From 0-14-3-00-41-53 sp041500225 (GTDB lineage: Bacteria > Nitrospirota > Thermodesulfovibrionia > Thermodesulfovibrionales > SM23-35), in contig JBGQLV010000004.1 of NCBI GenBank assembly GCA_041500225.1, forward strand, positions 1 through 64,000: a stretch of 64,000 bases of DNA, read 5' to 3'. The stretch's first letter is position 1. Every line of letters starts with the position of its first letter. Both the position numbers and the translations under genes were made by a program. This document shows positions 35,745-44,381 of this stretch, piece by piece. The notes under the pieces are model-generated. The model was not told where the DNA came from and made no database searches. It saw only the letters and a program-made list of their open reading frames with translations.

Positions 35745-36197
35745 TTACTGTATATTCTTCGGTCTCAAAAATATCCCCAAAGGGGCATTTGATAAAGACT
35801 GTATGGCGATTATAAAGACAGCTGCCCCAATACTAACCGGCATTTTATTAAAGATGCTTCGTGACATAAAAACAACAGAGCTGTCTATTAAAGTAAGGAC
35901 TGAAATGCTGATAATACCTAAAAGAGGGGTCCATATAAAAAATCTACTATATATGAAGGAAGAAAGATAACCTACAAGACTTTTGCTCAGGAGGTTAGGG
36001 CCGAGAAATGCACCTGAAAGGCTGTCTTCGATTATTCCAATCAGAGATCCAAAAAACATCCCCTTGACCTCTCTTTTTCTTATGCCTGCGTAGCAGGCTA
36101 AAACAACCGTAAGGTTTGGGGTGACATCAAATAATGATACGCTCCCCTGTATGATAAGCGTTAAAAAGATTATGGCTGCCCATAGGAGGTATATCAT
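35745..36197 (-). CDS. mreD: Rod shape-determining protein MreD
   Basis: This 150-aa protein is almost wholly hydrophobic with about five membrane helices, matching MreD in size and in the fragment FFGSLIGIIEDSLSGAFLG, a weakly conserved family stretch. Sequence alone is not strongly diagnostic, but its position directly after mreC (4-bp overlap, 36194-36197) and before mrdA makes the call firm. It forms part of the membrane complex that links MreB filaments to the cell-wall synthases. Confidence 0.9.
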   Translation of the reverse strand: MIYLLWAAIIFLTLIIQGSVSLFDVTPNLTVVLACYAGIRKREVKGMFFGSLIGIIEDSLSGAFLGPNLLSKSLVGYLSSFIYSRFFIWTPLLGIISISVLTLIDSSVVFMSRSIFNKMPVSIGAAVFIIAIQSLSNAPLGIFLRPKNIQ

Positions 36198-36976
36198 CCT
36201 TTTTTTATTATTACCACTACCTCAATCTTTGCATTGTCCTGAAATGGAAGGACTTCTATGTCCTGGAAAACCCCCATGCCTTTTTTATTAACGTTTGATA
36301 CATATCCGACAGGTATCCCCTGTGGGAATAGTGAATCAAGTCCAGATGTTATTACAATATTACCTTTCTCCACCTTTTCTTCATAAGGAATATATTTCAA
36401 CTGGCATTTTCTGAAGCCTGTACCCGAGATTATGCCCTCTGTTCTGCTTTCCTGAAGCCTTGTTGCTGCTGAAAAATTTATATCGGTAAGAAGAAGCAGG
36501 GATGAGTAAGAATCAGATACACCTGAAATTTTTCCTGCCAGGCCTCTATGTGTTATAGCTATCATGTCTTTAGTGATACCATCTAAGAGACCTTTGTCGA
36601 GGACAAATGTATTTGACCACTGGTCTGTACTCCTTCCAATAACACGTGCTGCAGTAACATATCTATGCTCCTGTTCCTTAAGTGCAAGGAGTTCCTTGAG
36701 TCTTTTATTTTCAAGAAGGGCTTCCCGATACTCCTGTTGTTCTTTGAGCATCTTTGTAAGCTCTGCTTTTAGTCTTATGTTTTCTTCTTCCCTGAGAAAC
36801 ATTCTTTTGAAAGGGGCTGTAATATAGTCCTTTACAGAACTTTTTATATCGTGGAATCTATTAAGTGTATTATTCAGGGATTTAAGCGGCAATAAGTGTT
36901 CCCTGTTACTCTGGTAAGTCATCAAACCTAAGGATATAATGATAAATAGAAAAAGCAGGAGCCTCTTCTTAGGCAT
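36194..36976 (-). CDS. mreC: Rod shape-determining protein MreC
   Basis: This 260-aa protein has an N-terminal membrane helix (about residues 4-21), a coiled coil (about 60-95, rich in leucine, glutamate and lysine) and a periplasmic double beta-barrel domain. Family segments include AARVIGRSTDQWSNTFVLDKG and VITSGLDSLFPQGIPVGYV. It is the periplasmic scaffold of the elongasome. The start overlaps the mreB stop by one base and the stop overlaps mreD by 4 bp, so all three genes are coupled. Confidence 0.94.
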   Translation of the reverse strand: MPKKRLLLFLFIIISLGLMTYQSNREHLLPLKSLNNTLNRFHDIKSSVKDYITAPFKRMFLREEENIRLKAELTKMLKEQQEYREALLENKRLKELLALKEQEHRYVTAARVIGRSTDQWSNTFVLDKGLLDGITKDMIAITHRGLAGKISGVSDSYSSLLLLTDINFSAATRLQESRTEGIISGTGFRKCQLKYIPYEEKVEKGNIVITSGLDSLFPQGIPVGYVSNVNKKGMGVFQDIEVLPFQDNAKIEVVVIIKKG

Positions 36977-38010
36977 TACAAATTAATAGCTACTCTTCTA
37001 AGCATGTCAATCTCATCGAGCATTTTGCCAACACCCCGGACAACCGCTGTAAGGGGATCCTCTGCTACTACAACCGGAAGTCCTGTCTCTTCTCTTATAA
37101 GTATATCAAGACCCCTGAGAAGGGCACCACCGCCAGCCATGATTATACCTCTATCCACAATATCTGATGCGAGTTCAGGAGGTGTATTTTCTAAGATGAC
37201 CTTAATCGTGTCAAGTATTATATTAATAGGCTCATTAAGTGCCTCACGGATTTCTGCTTCATTAATTGTTATGGTCTTAGGTATGCCTGAGATAAGGTCC
37301 CTTCCCTTTACATCCATTACGCGCTTATCGCTGCCCTCTGTATTATAGGCTGAACCAATATTAATCTTTATCCGTTCGGCGGTCATATCTCCTATCATGA
37401 GGTTATATCTCCGTTTAATATAGGCCATAATCGCCTCATCCATCTTGTCACCGCCAACCCTTACAGCCTTGCTGTAAACTACCCCGTCAAGTGATATGAC
37501 AGCAACATCGGTGGTACCGCCGCCGATATCTACAATCATATTACCTGACGGCTCACCTACAGGAAGACCTACCCCTATTGCAGCTGCCATGGGCTCTCCT
37601 ATCATGTAAACCTCTCTTGCTCCTGACACCTGAGCAGCATCTTTTACTGCTCGCTGTTCAACCTGCGTAATCCCGGAAGGCACTCCAATAATCACCCTTG
37701 GGGAAACGAAACTCCTTCTGTTATGAACTTTTGTTATGAAGTATTTCAGCATTTCTCCTGTGGCGTCAAAGTCTGCTATAACTCCATCCTTCATAGGTCT
37801 TATTGCAATTATGTTGGAAGGGGTCTTGCCGAGCATTCTTTTTGCCTCGGCTCCAACTGCTATAGGTTTTTTATCATCTTTTCTAATTACAACCACAGAA
37901 GGCTCGTCGCATACAATACCTTTTCCTTTAACGAATACAAGGGTATTTGCTGTACCAAGATCTATAGCAAGATCGTTTGAGAATAATCCGAGGATTTTAT
38001 GGAAAAACAT
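36976..38010 (-). CDS. mreB: Rod shape-determining protein MreB
   Basis: This 344-aa bacterial actin starts with the phosphate-1 motif LAIDLGTANTLVFVKGKGIV and has the phosphate-2 motif IVDIGGGTTDVAVISLDG and adenosine motif MAGGGALLRGLD. It polymerises into membrane-bound filaments that direct side-wall synthesis. The size is standard. The gene follows an RDD-family gene with a one-base overlap and opens the mreBCD-mrdA block. Confidence 0.97.
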   Translation of the reverse strand: MFFHKILGLFSNDLAIDLGTANTLVFVKGKGIVCDEPSVVVIRKDDKKPIAVGAEAKRMLGKTPSNIIAIRPMKDGVIADFDATGEMLKYFITKVHNRRSFVSPRVIIGVPSGITQVEQRAVKDAAQVSGAREVYMIGEPMAAAIGVGLPVGEPSGNMIVDIGGGTTDVAVISLDGVVYSKAVRVGGDKMDEAIMAYIKRRYNLMIGDMTAERIKINIGSAYNTEGSDKRVMDVKGRDLISGIPKTITINEAEIREALNEPINIILDTIKVILENTPPELASDIVDRGIIMAGGGALLRGLDILIREETGLPVVVAEDPLTAVVRGVGKMLDEIDMLRRVAINL

Positions 38011-38435
38011 TATGCCTCCTGTTTTACCCGAGGGCTTTCTATTACAATAGTTTTTGCAATCTCGTCGCCAAAACGCATTCCATCCCTGCTTCCCAATAAG
38101 ATAATAAATTCAAAAATAGAAAGAAGCACTATAAATATCCATCCAAACCAGATCATCTTATAAAAAAGAAACCCGATACCGAAGGTGCTATTCCTTAGTA
38201 TCGAATCTCTAAATGTACATGGGGTGTTTGTATCTGCTGAGACAACCCTGAGCCCTATAAGTTTTTTCCCCAAGCTTCTCCCATCAAAAAGACCATCACC
38301 TATTAAAAGATAAGCAATCCCTGCAAAAAATCCAGCCTTAGGTATTACCTCTACTGCTGCTGCGATGATAATAAAGTCAAGGATTTTAGCGACAGTTCTG
38401 AGAAGCAATCCTGCCCTTTTAAATTCCTCGGACAT
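38010..38435 (-). CDS. RDD family membrane protein
   Basis: This 141-aa protein has three hydrophobic segments (about residues 15-37, 95-118 and beyond) and the RDD signature as AGLLLRTVAKILDFIIIAAA near the start, where the family has R-x-x-A-x-x-x-D. GRSLGKKLIGLRVVSADT matches the second conserved region. The function of the family is mostly unknown, with ion transport proposed for a few members. It touches mreB with a one-base overlap and is probably the first gene of that operon. Confidence 0.75.
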   Translation of the reverse strand: MSEEFKRAGLLLRTVAKILDFIIIAAAVEVIPKAGFFAGIAYLLIGDGLFDGRSLGKKLIGLRVVSADTNTPCTFRDSILRNSTFGIGFLFYKMIWFGWIFIVLLSIFEFIILLGSRDGMRFGDEIAKTIVIESPRVKQEA

Positions 38436-38482
38436 TTATAAATCTTAACAGAAGATTCCTTAATTTTTCAAGGTTACTTAAG

Positions 38483-38518
38483 TTTCTACAGTTTCTTGTG
38501 TTTCTACAGTTTCTTGTG
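38483..38518. repeat. 18-bp direct tandem repeat (two copies)
   Basis: TTTCTACAGTTTCTTGTG occurs twice without a gap (38483-38500 and 38501-38518). It is followed by an imperfect 9-bp repeat (AACTCAATG, AACTCAATA) at about 38534-38551. The stretch fills the short divergent gap between the RDD gene and rdgB and may affect the promoters there. Confidence 0.8.
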
Positions 38519-38556
38519 TTATAACTCCATAAACTCAATGAACTCAATAAACTAAC

Positions 38557-39162
38557 ATGGATATAGTTCTTGCCACGAGAAATAAAAAGAAAATTGAAGA
38601 AATAAAAAGGATTACATCTGGCATGGCAATCTCAATTTATATGCTTGATGACTTTCCAGGATGTCCCGAGGTAGAGGAGGACGGAGTTACATTTGAGGAG
38701 AATGCGATTAAGAAGGCTGTAACTGTTGCAAGATATACAGGGAAACCGGCGCTTGCTGATGACTCTGGTCTTGAGGTGTACGAGTTGAACGGTGCTCCGG
38801 GCACATTATCTGCAAGGTATGCTGGTGAGGGCGCAGATGACAGAAAAAATATCGAAAAATTGTTATATAAGATGCGCTCAATCGTTGAAGAGAAGAGGAA
38901 GGCAAGGTTTGTATGCTGTATAGCCATAGCATTACCTGATGGTAATATAAATATATTTTATGGATATTCTGAGGGCAGGATAGGCACCGAGCCGAAAGGC
39001 CTTAGCGGCTTCGGATACGACCCGATATTTTATCCCGAAAGCCACAGCAGGACATTTGCTGAGATGAGTGATGGGGAAAAGGATGCTATCAGCCACAGGG
39101 GGATGGCGCTGAGTAAGGTTCGGGGGTATCTTAGAAAAAAGATAGATTTTTCGATGGCTTAA
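38557..39162 (+). CDS. rdgB: XTP/dITP pyrophosphatase (RdgB/Ham1)
   Basis: This 201-aa enzyme removes non-canonical purine triphosphates (ITP, XTP, dITP) from the nucleotide pool. The start MDIVLATRNKKKIEEI with the T-x-N-x-x-K motif, the catalytic ALADDSGLEV and the C-terminal LSGFGYDPIFYPES and ISHRGMALSK segments are all family marks. It is complete and of usual length. It is transcribed away from the mre block and precedes the sulfate locus by about 260 bp. Confidence 0.95.
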   Translation: MDIVLATRNKKKIEEIKRITSGMAISIYMLDDFPGCPEVEEDGVTFEENAIKKAVTVARYTGKPALADDSGLEVYELNGAPGTLSARYAGEGADDRKNIEKLLYKMRSIVEEKRKARFVCCIAIALPDGNINIFYGYSEGRIGTEPKGLSGFGYDPIFYPESHSRTFAEMSDGEKDAISHRGMALSKVRGYLRKKIDFSMA

Positions 39163-39255
39163 TAGCTTAAAAGCAAGTAATAAAGGTAATAAGTAAATCT
39201 TATCGATTTATCAAAAATATGAATTTGACTTAAAACATTGCAGAGCATATATTAT

Positions 39256-39349
39256 GTGTGATTTTTTTGGTTTCTAAAAAATCACACTGCCGCGTAACTT
39301 AAATTTGAAACTAAAATCACGCTTATTTTTTAAGTGATTGCGATATAAT
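39256..39349 (+). promoter_or_regulatory. Candidate promoter and palindromic operator upstream of adk-sat
   Basis: A perfect 12-bp inverted repeat GTGTGATTTTTT (39256-39267) and AAAAAATCACAC (39276-39287) is followed by a second weaker one, AATCAC (39315-39320) and GTGATT (39334-39339). A perfect TATAAT (39344-39349) follows, with no good -35 box 16-18 bp before it. The repeated GTGATT half-site overlapping the promoter suggests control by a dimeric regulator of the CRP/FNR or Rex kind. The regulator identity is inference. The region has no reading frame. Confidence 0.5.
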
Positions 39350-39420
39350 TTTGTCTGTAACAGTCGTTACTTATAAATTTTAGTTAGTTGTCATTAAAAA
39401 TAATTATGGGGGTATAGTTT

Positions 39421-40068
39421 ATGAGACTTGTATTGCTTGGCGCACCAGGGGCTGGGAAAGGGACTCAGGCGAAGATGCTGATAGAAAAATATAAGATTCC
39501 TCAGATTTCTACAGGTGATATCCTGAGGAAAGCTGTAGCTGACAGCACACCGCTTGGAAAAGAGGCAAAAGTAATTATGGATAAGGGTGAACTCGTTCCT
39601 GACAAGATAGTTTTGGGTCTTGTTGAGGAAAGAGTCAAGCAGGATGACTGTAAAAAAGGTTTTATACTTGATGGGTTCCCGAGGAATACTGCACAGGCAG
39701 AAGCACTTGATAAGATGCTAAATGCCATGAGGTTGCCGATTGATTCTGCCTTGAGTGTTGATGTCCCAAAGAATGACCTTATGAAGAGACTAACAGGAAG
39801 GAGGACATGTAAAAATTGTCAGCAGATGTACAACGTATATTATTCGCCGCCAAAGAAGGATGCTTTATGTGATAAATGTGGTGGCGAGCTTTTTCAGAGG
39901 GGTGACGACAAAGAGGATACGATCAAGAAAAGGCTTGATGTATATGATGCGCAAACAGCACCTCTTATAGATTATTACAAAAAGAAAGGAATACTTAAGT
40001 CCGTAATGGGTGTTGGCAATATTGATGAGATATTCAATAAGGTTTGCGCTTTATTGGAAGGTAAGTAG
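39421..40068 (+). CDS. adk: Adenylate kinase, zinc-lid type
   Basis: This 215-aa enzyme interconverts AMP, ATP and ADP. The P-loop is GAPGAGKGTQ (residues 7-16), the AMP site lies around STGDILRKAV, and the lid carries four cysteines (CKNCQQMYNVYY and CDKCGGE) that bind zinc, as in Gram-positive and many thermophilic kinases. In sulfate reduction it recycles the AMP made by APS reductase, and its place 34 bp before sat fits that role. The ATG is preceded by TATGGGGGTATAGTTT, a weak ribosome site. Confidence 0.96.
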   Translation: MRLVLLGAPGAGKGTQAKMLIEKYKIPQISTGDILRKAVADSTPLGKEAKVIMDKGELVPDKIVLGLVEERVKQDDCKKGFILDGFPRNTAQAEALDKMLNAMRLPIDSALSVDVPKNDLMKRLTGRRTCKNCQQMYNVYYSPPKKDALCDKCGGELFQRGDDKEDTIKKRLDVYDAQTAPLIDYYKKKGILKSVMGVGNIDEIFNKVCALLEGK

Positions 40069-40102
40069 GCAGTACCTATTAACTTAGATAAAGGAGGAAA
40101 AG

Positions 40103-41377
40103 ATGGAAAACATTGGTCACGGCGGCAAACCAGTCATTGAGCGGGTTATGCCGAAAGAAGTAGCGATTAAGAGGCTGGCAGAACTGAAAGCAGCAAAGGC
40201 AAAAGAGTACGATGTACGTTTGCAGATTGCGACAGAGATTCTTGACATTGCATACGGCTTTTTCACACCCATTGAAGGGTTTATGACAAAGGCGGACGTG
40301 GATGCTGTTTGCGATAAAATGACATTGGCAGATGGGACTGTATGGAGCATCCCGATTGTATTTGACATTTCTGAAGAGGAGTTAAAGTCAACAGGGATAA
40401 AGAAGGATGATACAGTAATTCTTACTTATACTGGCAATCCTTTAGCTATTTTTGACATTACAGACGTATTTACAATTGACAAGAAAGATCTTGCCCTGAA
40501 GGTCTATGGTACTACAGAAGAGAAACATCCGGGTGTAAAGAGGACGTATCAATATAAGGATAAATTCCTTGGCGGAAAGATTACACTCCTCAACCCTCCG
40601 AAAATAAACGAGCCTTTCACAAGATTCTGGCTTACACCACTACAGATGAGGGAAAGATTCAAGGAAAAAGGCTGGGAGATGATCATCAACCATCAGACAA
40701 GAAACGTTCCACATACGGGTCATGAATGGCTTATGAAAGGTGCATACTTAGGAGCCTATGGTTCTATGATGGTAGATAAACCTCGTGGCGGTATACTGGT
40801 CAATGCGATTATCGGTTCGAAGAGACCAGGTGACTATATTGATGAAGCTATTATCCTTTGCCAGGAAGCTCAGGGGAAATATGGATATTTCAGGGACGAT
40901 ATCTTTTTAACAACATGCAGCCTCTGGGATATGCGTTATGCAGGACCAAGAGAAGCAGTATTCCATGCATGCCTGAGGACAAATCTTGGTTGCACACACC
41001 ATATGTTTGGAAGAGATCACGCCGGTGTTGGAAGTTATTATGATCCGTATGATGCTCACAGGATTTTCACTAAACTGCCCAAAGGTTCTCTTGGGATAAC
41101 ACCTATCTTTAACCTTGACTGGTGGTTCTGTCCAGTTTGCGATGAGGTTACTTACATGGGTTTTTGCGGGCACAAGGATAAAAAGGCATCATTCAGCGGT
41201 ACATTAATCAGAAGTATCATTCAGGATGGTGTGAAGCCGCCGCGTAGAATCTTCAGACCCGAGGTCTTCGATATCATTATGGAATGTGCAGAAAAGTACG
41301 GCTTTGGCTCTGCGTTTGTTAATGAGGATTACTTAAAGAACAGGCAACCGGTATTTACGATAGGACCATTGAAATAA
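40103..41377 (+). CDS. sat: Sulfate adenylyltransferase (ATP sulfurylase), dissimilatory type
   Basis: This 424-aa enzyme activates sulfate with ATP to APS and pyrophosphate. The active-site region INHQTRNVPHTGHEWLMKGA (about residues 193-212) holds the QTRN and HTGH motifs. A cysteine/histidine set (CPVCDEVTYMGFCGH) near residue 340 is a probable zinc site seen in many bacterial and archaeal Sat proteins. No APS-kinase domain is fused. The start follows AAAGGAGGAAAAG at ideal spacing. It lies between adk and a small unknown gene in the sulfate operon. Confidence 0.96.
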   Translation: MENIGHGGKPVIERVMPKEVAIKRLAELKAAKAKEYDVRLQIATEILDIAYGFFTPIEGFMTKADVDAVCDKMTLADGTVWSIPIVFDISEEELKSTGIKKDDTVILTYTGNPLAIFDITDVFTIDKKDLALKVYGTTEEKHPGVKRTYQYKDKFLGGKITLLNPPKINEPFTRFWLTPLQMRERFKEKGWEMIINHQTRNVPHTGHEWLMKGAYLGAYGSMMVDKPRGGILVNAIIGSKRPGDYIDEAIILCQEAQGKYGYFRDDIFLTTCSLWDMRYAGPREAVFHACLRTNLGCTHHMFGRDHAGVGSYYDPYDAHRIFTKLPKGSLGITPIFNLDWWFCPVCDEVTYMGFCGHKDKKASFSGTLIRSIIQDGVKPPRRIFRPEVFDIIMECAEKYGFGSAFVNEDYLKNRQPVFTIGPLK

Positions 41378-41406
41378 ATATTGAAATAAAAAAAGGAGGG
41401 ATAAAT

Positions 41407-41712
41407 ATGGCAGAAGAGACTTATCCAATCAATTTATGGATTAATGAGGAACGGCTTGAAAAACTTCAGGCAGCCGGTCTTGCAGGTATGTGTAAAGAAG
41501 TATTGGCAGGGTTAAAGGTTGTAGCTGTACCTAACACAGCAGAACAGAGAGACAAGATACTAAAAATATTCCCTGTGGCAAAATATGATACCGCTACGAC
41601 AAAAAGCATTGAGAATCTTCCACGGCAAATAAAAGACCAGATATTTGACCTTGTCGTCAAGAAAAAGTCGTTGGATGTTATGGGTGATTTCATTAAATCT
41701 CAGGAGAAATAA
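41407..41712 (+). CDS. Unknown 101-aa protein between sat and aprB
   Basis: I do not recognise a family for this protein. It is soluble, mostly helical and charged, with one cysteine (C29), a possible second half KSIENLPRQIKDQIFDLVVKK and no signal or membrane segment. A strong ribosome site AAAGGAGGGATAAAT precedes the ATG. Codon use and spacing (29 bp after sat, 91 bp before aprB) mark it as a real gene of the sulfate-activation operon. A role as accessory to Sat or AprBA, for example stability or complex formation, is a guess from position only. Confidence 0.8.
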   Translation: MAEETYPINLWINEERLEKLQAAGLAGMCKEVLAGLKVVAVPNTAEQRDKILKIFPVAKYDTATTKSIENLPRQIKDQIFDLVVKKKSLDVMGDFIKSQEK

Positions 41713-41803
41713 TCAAGGAAAGGGGGTGGAAAGCCTTTTAAGATTTTGGTCTGTTTTTACTTTTTTACGTTAATTTATAAACTATAGTAAGGAGGTGTTT
41801 TAA

Positions 41804-42247
41804 ATGCCAAGTTTTGTAATTACAGAAAAGTGTGATGGCTGCAAAGGGCAGGATAAGACAGCATGTATGTATATCTGTCCCAATGACCTCATGGTTCTGG
41901 ACAAGGAGAGGATGAAGGCATACAATCAGGAGCCTACTTATTGCTGGGAGTGCTACTGTTGTGTAAAGATATGTCCACAGCAGGCTATGGATGTCAGGGG
42001 ATATGCAGACTTTATGCCCCTTGGTGCTGCATCAACTCCACTGAGAGGAACTGAGGACATCATGTGGACCATCACATTCAGGGATGGAAGAATCAAGAGG
42101 TTTAAGTATGCAACGAGAACTACACCAGAGGGTTCGATAAAGGCACTGGAGGGATTTCCCGAGGCAAAGGCAGCAGATTTGGCCAACCAGTTATTGCTTG
42201 GAGAGCCTGACATAATGGGAGTAAAAGAGCTCCCGACAAAGAAATAA
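41804..42247 (+). CDS. aprB: Adenylylsulfate reductase, beta subunit
   Basis: This 147-aa iron-sulfur subunit carries two [4Fe-4S] clusters that pass electrons to the FAD of AprA. The cysteines are in CDGCKGQDKTACMYICPND (residues 10-28) and YCWECYCCVKICPQQAMD (about 46-63). The C-terminal region with GTEDIMWTITFRDGRIKRFKY wraps AprA. The length is typical. The ribosome site AAGGAGGTGTTTTAA is strong. It stands 10 bp before aprA. Confidence 0.97.
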   Translation: MPSFVITEKCDGCKGQDKTACMYICPNDLMVLDKERMKAYNQEPTYCWECYCCVKICPQQAMDVRGYADFMPLGAASTPLRGTEDIMWTITFRDGRIKRFKYATRTTPEGSIKALEGFPEAKAADLANQLLLGEPDIMGVKELPTKK

Positions 42248-42257
42248 GAAAGGAGGG

Positions 42258-44180
42258 ATGACCATGAGAGAAATTGCAACAGAAGTTGTTGAAACCGATA
42301 TTTTGATACTCGGTGGAGGAATGGCCGGCTGTGGTGCTGCAGTAGAGGCTGCATACTGGGCAAAGCCACTGGGTTTAAAGGTAACACTTGTAGACAAGGC
42401 TGCCATTGACAGAAGTGGTCCTGTAGCGATGGGCCTTTCTGCCATTAATACATATATGGGAATGGATGGAAAGGTAACTATGAATTCCCGTATGCCGGAA
42501 AGGTATGCTGAGTATGTGACGAATGACCAGATGGGTTTAGCAAGGCAGGACCTCGTCTTTGATATTGGAAGACATGTGGATTCGTCAGTCAGACTCTTTG
42601 AGAAATGGGGACTTCCTATATGGAAGGATGATGCAGGGAATTTTAAAAAATCAGGTGAATGGCAGGTGATGATATCCGGCGAGAGTTACAAGATCATCGT
42701 GGCAGAGGCAGCAAAAAACGCTATAGGTACCCTTGGTGATAAAGGCCAGATAATTGAGAGGGTCTACATAACACACCTTCTGAAAGATGAGAAAGAGCCT
42801 GACAGGGTATGTGGTGCAGTCGGTTTTAGCGTCAGGGAAAACAAATTCTATGCCTTTAAGGCAAAGGTAGTTGTCTGTATATTGGGTGGTGCAGTCCATG
42901 TATTCAGGCCAAGGTCTCAGGGTGAAGGCTTTGGGAGGTCCTGGATGCCGCCATTTTTAGGAGGAACGACTTATGCCCTCACTCTCCAGGCTGGGGGTGA
43001 GCTTACTCAGATGGATGTGACCTTTGTCCCGCCAAGGTTCAAAGACTCATATGGTCCTGTTGGCACATTCTTCCTGCTCTTTAAGACACCGGCAACAAAT
43101 GCCTATGACGGGCCATACGTTGGTGCGTATGGGTCCGAGACAGACAAGTGGGCGCCATATGCAAAGGCAAAGCCCTGTCCAACTCCTGTGAGAAACTATG
43201 AGATGATACTCTGCACGAAGGAAGGCAAAACTCCGTTTCTCATGCACACAAACAGGGTGGTAGAAAGGTATCAGAAGGAGATAACAGATCCAAAGGAGCT
43301 GAAGAAGAAGATAAAAGAGTATGAAAGCGAAGCCTGGGAGGACTTTCTCGACATGACAATCGCAGGTGCCACAAACTGGGCTGCCCATAATATTGACCCT
43401 ATGGAAAAACCGATGGAGCTTCAGTTGTCAGATCCTTGCTTCATAGGTTCACATGCCTCCTCTGTTGGTGCATGGTGCTGTGGCGCTGAAGACCTTATGC
43501 CAGCAGAATACAAAGCAGACTTCCCTGCCCAGTATAACTGCATGACTACTGTTATGGGTCTATTCACGGCAGGTTGCGGGGTAGGGGCAAGTGCCCATAA
43601 GTTCTCAAGTGGCGCCCATGTACAGGGAAGGATTGCAGCAAAGTCAGCGATTAGGTTTGCCAATGATAAGAAGGACTACAAACCAACTGTATCTGATGAT
43701 ACGATAAACAAACTCAAGGAAATAGTATATAGGCCATTTGCCCTCTATGATGAGAAGAGCACGTATACAACGATGCCTGATGTGAATCCTAACTATATCT
43801 CCCCGCACAGTTTCCTATTCAGAGTACAGAAGATAATGGGAGAATATGCAGGTAGCTGGGAGACATTGTATGGAACATCTGACAAGATGCTCGAGACCGC
43901 CCTCTGGAAGTTATCATTCTGCGTAGAGGATGCAGAGAAGATTGCTGCCAAGGACCTTCATGAGCTACTGAGAGGATGGGAGGCAATACACAGATTGTGG
44001 GTTGCCGAGGCATGTGTAAGGACAAGGCTGGCGAGGAAGGAGTCAAGATGGCCCGGGTATTACTATAAGTACGATTACCTTAAACTGGATGAAGGACAGA
44101 AGCATTTTGTAAACGTGAAGTATGATGTGGGTAAGAAGGAATGGAAGGTCATTGAAAGGCCAATGATCCCTATTATTTAG
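42258..44180 (+). CDS. aprA: Adenylylsulfate reductase, alpha subunit
   Basis: This 640-aa flavoprotein reduces APS to sulfite and AMP in the cytoplasm. The FAD-binding start is TDILILGGGMAGCGAAVEAA (about residues 13-32). The substrate region includes NRVVERYQKE, and CCGAEDLMPAEY and RIAAKSAIRF follow as in the SRB enzymes. With AprB it forms the heterodimer that takes electrons from QmoABC. The length is slightly short of the Desulfovibrio enzyme (about 660). It is followed by a 25-base hairpin that may end the adk-sat-aprBA transcript. Confidence 0.97.
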   Translation: MTMREIATEVVETDILILGGGMAGCGAAVEAAYWAKPLGLKVTLVDKAAIDRSGPVAMGLSAINTYMGMDGKVTMNSRMPERYAEYVTNDQMGLARQDLVFDIGRHVDSSVRLFEKWGLPIWKDDAGNFKKSGEWQVMISGESYKIIVAEAAKNAIGTLGDKGQIIERVYITHLLKDEKEPDRVCGAVGFSVRENKFYAFKAKVVVCILGGAVHVFRPRSQGEGFGRSWMPPFLGGTTYALTLQAGGELTQMDVTFVPPRFKDSYGPVGTFFLLFKTPATNAYDGPYVGAYGSETDKWAPYAKAKPCPTPVRNYEMILCTKEGKTPFLMHTNRVVERYQKEITDPKELKKKIKEYESEAWEDFLDMTIAGATNWAAHNIDPMEKPMELQLSDPCFIGSHASSVGAWCCGAEDLMPAEYKADFPAQYNCMTTVMGLFTAGCGVGASAHKFSSGAHVQGRIAAKSAIRFANDKKDYKPTVSDDTINKLKEIVYRPFALYDEKSTYTTMPDVNPNYISPHSFLFRVQKIMGEYAGSWETLYGTSDKMLETALWKLSFCVEDAEKIAAKDLHELLRGWEAIHRLWVAEACVRTRLARKESRWPGYYYKYDYLKLDEGQKHFVNVKYDVGKKEWKVIERPMIPII

Positions 44181-44211
44181 TTGAGCCAGTAGGTTCTTAG
44201 AGTATCTATGA

Positions 44212-44236
44212 GGGGGCGACCTTTCAGGTCGCCCCC
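44212..44236 (+). terminator. Hairpin after aprA
   Basis: GGGGGCGACCT (44212-44222) and AGGTCGCCCCC (44226-44236) form a perfect 11-bp stem with a TTC loop 31 bp after the aprA stop. The following AAAATTTA has only a short T-run, so it may act as a weak terminator or as an end-protecting stem. Confidence 0.65.
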
Positions 44237-44263
44237 AAAATTTAGGGCCAGTTCTCTTTTACC

Positions 44264-44328
44264 GTCATTCCGCACTTGATGCGGAATCCAGTATTAAAAG
44301 TATGGATTCCTGCTTCCGCAGGAATGAC
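44264..44328. repeat. Dispersed GTCATTCC...GGAATGAC palindromic repeat
   Basis: The 65-bp unit starts GTCATTCCGC and ends GCAGGAATGAC, with two internal hairpins (CCGCACTTGATGCGG and CCTGCTTCCGCAGG). Its ATTCC...GGAAT wording is like intergenic palindromes found in very many bacterial genomes, such as the neisserial dRS3 type. It lies between aprA and the first cysteine-cluster gene. Confidence 0.75.
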
Positions 44329-44381
44329 AAAGGTCAGGTGAAATAAACTCATTCTTTGAAATGAGAGATAGAGAATAATAT

